Assembly: GCA_934725105.1 (NCBI GenBank)
Contig: CAKVBD010000026.1
Coordinates: 1-29,592 of the forward strand
DNA: 29,592 nucleotides
From: an uncultured Bulleidia sp.
GTDB taxonomy: Bacteria > Bacillota_I > Bacilli_A > Erysipelotrichales > Erysipelotrichaceae
Direction: 5' to 3'
The number at the start of each line of letters is the position of its first letter. The stretch's first letter is position 1. Below are positions 24,281 to 29,592 of this stretch, piece after piece. The notes beneath the pieces were generated by a model. The model was not told the origin of the DNA, did no database searches, and was given only the letters and a program-made list of their open reading frames with translations. Made by a program: the position numbers and the translations under genes.

Positions 24281-24948
24281 ACAATCATATACCCAACTTT
24301 AAACTTCGTTTCAATGACATGATCCAATCCTGCATTTTCTAATTTCTTACGCAAACGATTCACATTGACACTCAATGTATTTTCATCCACAAAGCTGTCC
24401 GTCTGCCACAAAGCATTCATCAGCTTTTCTCTAGACACGACTTTTCCCTTATTCTTCACTAAACAAAGAAGGATCAGATATTCATTCTTGCTCAATGCAA
24501 TCTGTTGCGATTGATACATCACAACATGCTGATCAGTATCAATGAATGCACCATGAAATTCCAACAATGTATTCTCATTCGAAAAATCATATGTTCTACG
24601 CAATAATGCATGGATTTTCGCAAGCAATACATCAATATCAAATGGCTTAGAGACAAAATCATCTCCACCCATATTCATCGCCATCAACATATTCATTCTT
24701 TCTGTTGCGGATGAAATAAAGATAATTGGTGTTTTAGATATTTTACGAATTTCACTGCACCAGTAAAATCCATCATAAAAAGGTAATGTGATATCCAACA
24801 ATACAAGATGCGGATGAAAGGATACAAATGTATGCAATACATCTTTGAAGTCTTTCACACATTGCACTTCAAAGCCCCAAGATTGACACCTTGTCTGTAT
24901 TCCTTCCGCAATTCCCTGATCATCTTCTACGATTAGTATTTTGTACAT
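24277..24948 (-). CDS. OmpR-family response regulator (BceR-like)
   Basis: A 223-residue regulator. Its receiver has the acidic pair ED(9-10), phospho-acceptor D52 (LLDITLP), the Ser/Thr of IIFISSAT and the lysine of SKPFD. The C-terminal winged helix has ALSKNEYLILLCLVKNKGKVV and DENTLSVNVNRLRKKLE. ATG 24948 follows AAGGTAA. A TG-N-TAAAAT promoter (TAAAAT at 24969-24974, minus) lies just upstream, after nrdD. It probably activates the transporter genes when the kinase senses flux or peptide. Confidence 0.93.
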   Translation of the reverse strand: MYKILIVEDDQGIAEGIQTRCQSWGFEVQCVKDFKDVLHTFVSFHPHLVLLDITLPFYDGFYWCSEIRKISKTPIIFISSATERMNMLMAMNMGGDDFVSKPFDIDVLLAKIHALLRRTYDFSNENTLLEFHGAFIDTDQHVVMYQSQQIALSKNEYLILLCLVKNKGKVVSREKLMNALWQTDSFVDENTLSVNVNRLRKKLENAGLDHVIETKFKVGYMIV

Positions 24949-24998
24949 AACATTACCTTGTTTTACTTATTTTAACACTTGTGATAAGTTTCAAAATC

Positions 24999-27362
24999 TT
25001 AACTTTTTTGAATATACATTAATATTTCATTCACACCCGCATACACCTTTGTTTCCACTTCACTCACCACAACAAGCGTCGGTGCCTGCATTACATCAAA
25101 TTCCTTCACTAGATTCGGATTATTTTCACCATCCACCAGTAAATAAGGAATCTTTTTCTCATTCATCAGCTTCTGAATCATCTTGCAATTGGCACATGTT
25201 TTTGTGGTAAACAAAAGATTATTTTCATTCACAACAGGAATAGAAGAAACAGATTTCTTTTTCATAGGTGTCACTTTCTTCTTTTTTGAAAAGCCACCTT
25301 CCACTTCATATACAGTACGATCCTTAAACTCCTGATTCTTTCCAGCATTCCAGTTCTTCACAGGACGATAATATCCCGTAATTCTAGAATACACTTCCGT
25401 TTCACCACCACACTTCGGACACTTCCAGACTTCCCCATTCAAATAGCCATCTTTCTTACAGATACTATATGTAGGTGAAAGTGTGTAATAAGGCAATTTA
25501 TAGTTTTCCGCAATCTTTCTTACAAGTGCAGAAGCACTCTTCCAGTCAGACAATCTTTCCCCTAAAAATGCATGGAATACTGTTCCAGATGTATACAATG
25601 TCTGTAAATCATCCTGGATATCCAAAGCTGTAAATACATCTTCTGTGAAATTGACTGGTAAATGAGAACTGTTTGTATAGTATGGTGTTCCACTTTGGTT
25701 CGCTGTAATGATTTCTGGATATTTTTCTTTATCATGTTTTGCCAGACGATACGCAGTACTTTCTGCAGGTGTTGCTTCCAGATTGTAAAGATCACCATAT
25801 TCCACCTGATAGTCTTTCAGTCTTTCACGCATATGATTTAAAACATCTTTTGCAAAACTCTGTGAAGTTTCACTAGAAAGATCTTCCTGGATCCAGGCTG
25901 CATTCAGGCACGCTTCATTCATACCAACAATACCAATGGTTGAAAAATGATGTGCAAATGTACCAAGATACTTCTTTGTATATGGATACAGACCATTGTC
26001 CAATAATTTCGTAATGACCGTACGTTTTGTCTTTAATGAACGTGCACTGATATCCATCATTGCATCCAGTCTTGTATAAAATTCATTCACATTCTTAGAC
26101 AAATACGCAATCCGAGGCAGATTGATCGTTACCACGCCAATAGAACCCGTAGATTCTCCACTTCCAAAATATCCACCACTCTTTTTACGCAATTCTCTAA
26201 GATCCAGTCTCAATCTGCAGCACATGGAGCGAATATCACTTGGCTTCATATCAGAATTTACATAGTTAGAAAAATATGGTGTTCCATACTTCGCAGTCAT
26301 TTCAAACAACAATTCATTATTTTCTGTATCTGACCAGTCAAAATCCTTTGTGATGGAATATGTAGGAATTGGATACTGAAAGCCTCTGCCTTCATAGTCA
26401 CCTTCAATCATGACTTCAATGAATGCCTTATTGATCATATCCATTTCTTTTTTACATTCACCATATGTAAAGTCTTGATTTTTTCCACCAATGATTGCAG
26501 GCAGATCCTTTAAATCTTCTGGTACAGTCCAGTCTAGCGTAATATTTGTGAATGGTGCCTGTGTACCCCAGCGGCTTGGTGTATTCACGCCATATACAAA
26601 TGTCTGAATTGCCTGTTTTACCTGCTTGTAAGATAAATGATCTGCTTTTACAAAAGGTGCAAGATACGTATCAAAAGAAGAGAACGCCTGTGCACCCGCC
26701 CATTCATTCTGCATGATACCTAAGAAATTGACCATCTGATCACACAAAGTATCTAAGTGCTTTGCGGGACCACGAGTAATCTTGCCTTCTACTCCACCAA
26801 CACCTTCTAATAATAATTGCTTCAATGACCATCCAGCACAATAACCACTCAACATACTCAAATCATGAATATGAATATCTCCATTGCGATGTGCATTCGC
26901 AATCTCTTCATCATATGCTTCCGACAGCCAGTAATTGGCAGTGATTGCACCAGAGTTAGATAAAATCAAACCGCCAATAGAATATGTTACGGTACTGTTT
27001 TCCTTCACTCTCCAATCCAAAGCATTCAAATAACTATTCACCAATGATTTATAGTCCAATGTTGTTGCGGAAATATTTCTAACGTTTTCTCTTTGCTTAC
27101 GATATAGGATATATGCTTTGGATACATCTGCATATCCCGCTTCACTCAATACTTTTTCAACACTGTCTTGAATATCTTCAACATCAATCATTTCATCTTT
27201 GATCTTTGCTTCAAAATCACTTGTCACTCTTAAAGCAATCAAATCAATGACATCATCTGTATAATTCTTTTTGCATCCAATAAATGCTTTCTTGATTGCA
27301 TTTGCAATCTTCTGAATATCAAATGGAACTGTACTTCCATCACGCTTTATAACTCGATACAT
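24999..27362 (-). CDS. nrdD: anaerobic ribonucleoside-triphosphate reductase with C-terminal glutaredoxin/thioredoxin-like domain
   Basis: A 787-residue class III ribonucleotide reductase, making dNTPs without oxygen. Domains in order: ATP-cone (MYRVIKRDGSTVPFD, about 1-90), ten-stranded glycyl-radical barrel, zinc-site cysteines (C635, C648, C651) and the radical loop SRITGYYRPV (Gly663). After a KKKK linker the protein does not end but carries about 75 residues of redox fold with CANC (Cys723/Cys726) and APTLVVV, a cis-proline motif of thioredoxin/glutaredoxin. That domain could re-reduce the active site. ATG 27362 is three bases after the nrdG stop, with GAGGAT inside nrdG. Confidence 0.95.
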   Translation of the reverse strand: MYRVIKRDGSTVPFDIQKIANAIKKAFIGCKKNYTDDVIDLIALRVTSDFEAKIKDEMIDVEDIQDSVEKVLSEAGYADVSKAYILYRKQRENVRNISATTLDYKSLVNSYLNALDWRVKENSTVTYSIGGLILSNSGAITANYWLSEAYDEEIANAHRNGDIHIHDLSMLSGYCAGWSLKQLLLEGVGGVEGKITRGPAKHLDTLCDQMVNFLGIMQNEWAGAQAFSSFDTYLAPFVKADHLSYKQVKQAIQTFVYGVNTPSRWGTQAPFTNITLDWTVPEDLKDLPAIIGGKNQDFTYGECKKEMDMINKAFIEVMIEGDYEGRGFQYPIPTYSITKDFDWSDTENNELLFEMTAKYGTPYFSNYVNSDMKPSDIRSMCCRLRLDLRELRKKSGGYFGSGESTGSIGVVTINLPRIAYLSKNVNEFYTRLDAMMDISARSLKTKRTVITKLLDNGLYPYTKKYLGTFAHHFSTIGIVGMNEACLNAAWIQEDLSSETSQSFAKDVLNHMRERLKDYQVEYGDLYNLEATPAESTAYRLAKHDKEKYPEIITANQSGTPYYTNSSHLPVNFTEDVFTALDIQDDLQTLYTSGTVFHAFLGERLSDWKSASALVRKIAENYKLPYYTLSPTYSICKKDGYLNGEVWKCPKCGGETEVYSRITGYYRPVKNWNAGKNQEFKDRTVYEVEGGFSKKKKVTPMKKKSVSSIPVVNENNLLFTTKTCANCKMIQKLMNEKKIPYLLVDGENNPNLVKEFDVMQAPTLVVVSEVETKVYAGVNEILMYIQKS

Positions 27363-27365
27363 AGA

Positions 27366-28514
27366 CTAATCCTCTTTTACACCCCTGACTTCAGCATTAG
27401 GGACGTATTGCTTTACTGCTTCTAGTATTTCTAGCATTTCCTGCTTATTGTAGGAGTGAAAACCTTCTTGAATGCAATTCGGTGAATCCTGAAACTGCTG
27501 AAGATACCAGGCATTTACACCTTTCAGCCACTTTGCCATTGCGACAAGGTCCTCTTTTGTATGCAATTCACGAACGATCGTTGTACGAAATTCATATGAA
27601 ATTCCACATGTACGAATATAGGAAATACATGCATCCATACTTTCCACAGGAAAGCTCTCTGCATCACTTCCAACTGTCAATGCATATTTCTCTTTTGTGT
27701 TCTTCACATCCATTGCGATATAATCTACAAGCTTTGCATCAACGATTTCTTTTAAACGATCTAAATAATTCCCCGTCACATCCAGTTTGATATCGTAGCC
27801 TCTTTTTTTAATTTCCTTTAAAAATGGAATCAGTTTTTCCTGCATTAATGGTTCTCCACCACTGATGCATACACCATCCAGGATATTTTTACGCTTGTCT
27901 AGAAACTGGAATATTTCATCAACATCTAAAAACTGATAGTTTTCAGGAATATACACAAGATCACGATTATGACAAAATGGACATTTATAGCTGCATCCAC
28001 TTGTAAAAATCGTACAGGCAACTTTACCTGGATAATCCAGTAAAGTCGTCTTCAATAGACCACCAATTTTCAAACTCGATAGATCTTCACTTTCTGACAG
28101 TACATTTCTTGCATTGTCTGTTACAACAGCCATCATTTCATTAAATGCATCAAAATCCAGATCTTTCCCAACGATTTTTCGACATTCATTTCGATATTGA
28201 TAAATTGCATTCATTACTACATTTGCTTCTTTTGTTGTATATAAACGCTTGCTTCTACGATCATGTTCATCATTTCGCACCATCACATAGCCCTGATCAA
28301 TCAAACGGCTGATTGATTTCGTGGTTGTTCCTTTATCCACTTCACAAACACGCGTTACGTCCTGCATCGTACATCCTTCATTTTCATTAATAAATGTTAA
28401 AAAGATGATCTGTCCTGAACCAATGTCATATTTCGCTAAAACATGATCAAAATATTTCATGATATTTCGATATAGAATAGATAGATTCAACAAAAAATTT
28501 TCATTTGTTTTCAT
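27366..28514 (-). CDS. nrdG: MarR-NrdG fusion: DNA-binding domain plus RNR-activating radical SAM enzyme
   Basis: From ATG 28514 the protein has 382 residues. In the numbering from the in-frame TTG 28529 (387 residues), about 1-145 form a MarR-type winged helix: LLNLSILYRNIMKYFDHVLAKY dimer helix, MQDVTRVCEVDKGTTTKSIS recognition region, and DEHDRRSKRLY wing. About 153-387 form an NrdG-type activase with CSYKCPFC (Cys179, Cys183, Cys186; CX3CX2C) and ISGGEPLMQ. NrdG makes the glycyl radical on NrdD, encoded next. I see no internal stop or good internal Shine-Dalgarno at the junction, so the two domains are one polypeptide. NrdG alone is normally about 155-235 residues. Confidence 0.9.
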   Translation of the reverse strand: MKTNENFLLNLSILYRNIMKYFDHVLAKYDIGSGQIIFLTFINENEGCTMQDVTRVCEVDKGTTTKSISRLIDQGYVMVRNDEHDRRSKRLYTTKEANVVMNAIYQYRNECRKIVGKDLDFDAFNEMMAVVTDNARNVLSESEDLSSLKIGGLLKTTLLDYPGKVACTIFTSGCSYKCPFCHNRDLVYIPENYQFLDVDEIFQFLDKRKNILDGVCISGGEPLMQEKLIPFLKEIKKRGYDIKLDVTGNYLDRLKEIVDAKLVDYIAMDVKNTKEKYALTVGSDAESFPVESMDACISYIRTCGISYEFRTTIVRELHTKEDLVAMAKWLKGVNAWYLQQFQDSPNCIQEGFHSYNKQEMLEILEAVKQYVPNAEVRGVKED

Positions 28515-28532
28515 ACGTTCACTCTTCAATTG

Positions 28533-28546
28533 GTTGGATTTCCAAC
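28533..28546 (-). promoter_or_regulatory. palindrome in the marR-nrdG leader, candidate operator
   Basis: GTTGGA-AA-TCCAAC is a perfect 6-2-6 inverted repeat. It would lie at about +6 to +19 of the predicted transcript and immediately before the start codon, a typical position for MarR autorepression. It could also form a small mRNA hairpin affecting translation. Confidence 0.5.
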
Positions 28547-28557
28547 TTCTATCAATA

Positions 28558-28585
28558 ATTCTATCGAACCTATAACAAGTGTCAA
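28558..28585 (-). promoter_or_regulatory. promoter of the nrdG-nrdD operon
   Basis: On the minus strand, TTGACA (28585-28580), 16 bases, TAGAAT (28563-28558). The predicted transcription start is near 28551. A second possible promoter (TACAAT, about 28630) lies upstream of a strong AAAGGAGGAG (about 28603-28612). Confidence 0.55.
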
Positions 28586-28708
28586 ATACAATACTAGAAA
28601 ACTCCTCCTTTCTGTCTTCTATTGTATCCGAACGTCATCATTTCACTGTCCGTTATTACGGATAGTAATTACTTTTGTGAAATTTGTGAAAAATTTTGGT
28701 TATATCAC

Positions 28709-28737
28709 TTGATTTTGCTTTTTTTCTCATGTATAAC
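28709..28737 (+). promoter_or_regulatory. promoter of the 44-residue protein gene
   Basis: TTGATT (28709-28714), 17 bases, TATAAC (28732-28737). It sits about 30 bases before the start codon at 28768 and faces away from the nrdG promoter. Confidence 0.65.
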
Positions 28738-28767
28738 CTATACAACAAAGAAAGGAGGACATCAAAA

Positions 28768-28902
28768 ATGAGTCATCGTATTGAATATTTGACGATCGAT
28801 GGCGGCAAAGTTATTGAATTTACAGATGATAAAGGATATGCACGCTTAGCTAACGAAGCAGACATGGGTTACATCGTTATTACAAATCACAGCCGTTATT
28901 GA
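28768..28902 (+). CDS. small protein of unknown function (44 residues)
   Basis: ATG 28768 has an excellent AAAGGAGG Shine-Dalgarno and a good promoter. The protein (MSHRIEYLTIDGGKVIEFTD...GYIVITNHSRY) is soluble and beta-rich, with no membrane helix or signal. I do not recognise a family. Strong expression signals and ordinary codon use argue that it is real. A strong terminator follows at 28974, so it appears monocistronic. Confidence 0.65.
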   Translation: MSHRIEYLTIDGGKVIEFTDDKGYARLANEADMGYIVITNHSRY

Positions 28903-28973
28903 TGGAAACAATGAAGATCATTGTTCTTCTTCAATCGATCAAACAAAACAATTCCAAAAGTGGAATTTTATAC

Positions 28974-29005
28974 AATGCATCTAAGATTAGATGCATTTTT
29001 CTTTT
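28974..29005 (+). terminator. terminator after the small gene
   Basis: AATGCATCTA / TAGATGCATT is a perfect 10-bp stem with an AGAT loop and a T-rich tail. It lies between the small gene and the SseB-like gene. Confidence 0.8.
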
Positions 29006-29039
29006 CTATCTATTACAATATTTTTTGGAGAAAAATAAC

Positions 29040-29507
29040 ATGAAAAAATATACAGATACATACCAGCCAGAAAATGATGCACAGCTAGATGCATTATTAA
29101 ACAGAAGAAAAGCACCTCTTTCTCAAGAAGGACTCAATAAAGTTCTGCAGGATTTAACTATGTTTATGAGTGGGGATGTCATCTTCTTTGCGGCAATCTA
29201 TCCAAAAAAAGATGAAGAATTACTTGCCTGTTCCGAAATTGAAAAAGCTGACATGATGGAAGGCAGCGACGGTGAAAGATACTTTCCAGTATTTTCTTCC
29301 GTTGCATTACTCAACAAATTCAAGCCTAAGTTAAACAAAGGTGAAATGATCTACGTATTTACCAAGAAAGAACTTCTTACATTCTTAGATTTAAACAAGA
29401 AGCTCGCAGCTGTTGTTGTGAATCCTATGGTAGATGATTTACTCCTGCATAGACTTCTTCTGCAGAACCTCATTACCGTACAGGAAGATCAGACAAAATT
29501 TGCATAA
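29040..29507 (+). CDS. SseB-like domain protein
   Basis: A 155-residue soluble protein. An acidic N-terminus (MKKYTDTYQPENDAQLDALL) is followed by an SseB N-terminal-like fold. The key stretches are FFAAIYPKKDEELLACSEIEKAD, the strand DGERYFPVFSSVALLNKFKP, GEMIYVFTKKELLTFLDLNKKLAAVVVNPMVDDLLL, and a short C-terminal helix. The pattern matches SseB-domain proteins of Gram-positive bacteria, whose function is not defined. ATG 29040 follows GGAG by 11 bases; the frame is open upstream through a terminator, which is not coding. It ends in its own terminator. Confidence 0.7.
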   Translation: MKKYTDTYQPENDAQLDALLNRRKAPLSQEGLNKVLQDLTMFMSGDVIFFAAIYPKKDEELLACSEIEKADMMEGSDGERYFPVFSSVALLNKFKPKLNKGEMIYVFTKKELLTFLDLNKKLAAVVVNPMVDDLLLHRLLLQNLITVQEDQTKFA

Positions 29508-29514
29508 AATGCAT

Positions 29515-29568
29515 CAAAGGGGCTGTAACAGTTGAACAAGTTTAAAGTTCAAAGCTGTTGCAGCTTTT
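29515..29568 (+). terminator. long-stem terminator
   Basis: GGCTGTAACAGTTGAAC pairs with GTTCAAAGCTGTTGCAGC, with a short bulge, around a loop of about 8 bases, followed by TTTTTC. It lies just after the SseB-like gene. Confidence 0.75.
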
Positions 29569-29592
29569 TCTGTGCACTCTAAAAACAGTCAG

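Noticed and set aside
28650..28672. NrdR box upstream of nrdG
   Set aside because: The inverted repeat ATTAC-GGATA-GTAAT was examined, but it does not resemble the ACAC-AT-rich NrdR consensus, and no second copy is present. It may still be a site for some other protein.
28899..29039. 47 extra N-terminal codons for the SseB-like protein (start 28899)
   Set aside because: The extension passes through a strong terminator and has no ribosome-binding site, while ATG 29040 has GGAG and starts the conserved domain region.

Overview
The window looks like a chromosomal segment of a low-GC, gut-type anaerobic Firmicute, most likely of the Erysipelotrichia (Erysipelotrichaceae or relatives). The case rests on AT-rich DNA, Gram-positive Shine-Dalgarno sequences, a T-box leader, a CIRCE-like operator, a Bce-type two-component/ABC module, CsoR copper control and an oxygen-sensitive class III ribonucleotide reductase. 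The taxon is inferred from style and gene content, not proven. Nearly everything is coding, genes face both ways, and most convergent pairs share a bidirectional terminator.

Layout. 1-200: two degenerate tRNA-Arg(CCT) remnants. 280-1056: a small membrane protein converging on a cytidylate-kinase-like protein. 1142-3112: ftsH behind an imperfect CIRCE element. 3168-6472: a transcription unit led by a T-box with two Stem I/specifier domains (read as Leu CUC and Ile AUC) but only one antiterminator/terminator, driving a CstA-family transporter and the branched-chain aminotransferase ilvE. 6476-8806: an Rpn (PD-(D/E)XK) gene split by a GC-richer IS200/IS605-type element that carries only tnpB. 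8865-11857: a membrane-anchored glycerophosphodiester phosphodiesterase and, divergently, a hypothetical protein plus lipoprotein pair. 11863-15304: csoR-copA under a CsoR palindrome, with a CopZ-like domain fused to CopA and its own internal ribosome-binding site, and a divergent nitroreductase. 15325-17437: azlCD, a hypothetical gene and a YczE-type membrane protein; these genes appear to have leaderless or nearly leaderless mRNAs. 17441-20218: a MATE transporter divergent from a Crp/Fnr-like regulator followed by an EEP-family phosphohydrolase. 20206-24948: a bceRSAB-like antimicrobial-peptide sensing and detoxification operon ending in an orphan winged-helix protein. 24999-28591: class III ribonucleotide reductase, with the activase NrdG fused behind a MarR-type DNA-binding domain and NrdD carrying a C-terminal glutaredoxin/thioredoxin-like domain. 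28709-29592: a 44-residue conserved-looking orphan and an SseB-like protein.

How it fits together. Amino-acid supply is regulated by charged-tRNA sensing (cstA-ilvE) and paired elsewhere with a branched-chain amino-acid exporter (azlCD). Copper is sensed by CsoR and exported by CopA, with CopZ made as a fused domain and probably also as a free chaperone. Envelope threats are handled by the Bce module. Anaerobic dNTP synthesis is packaged into two proteins that each carry an extra domain: a candidate self-regulating MarR-NrdG activase and a NrdD with its own candidate reductant. The least familiar items are the MarR-NrdG fusion with a palindrome in its leader, the dual-specifier T-box over a cstA gene, the dual-use copA/copZ frame, and the in-frame capture of an Rpn start by a tnpB element.
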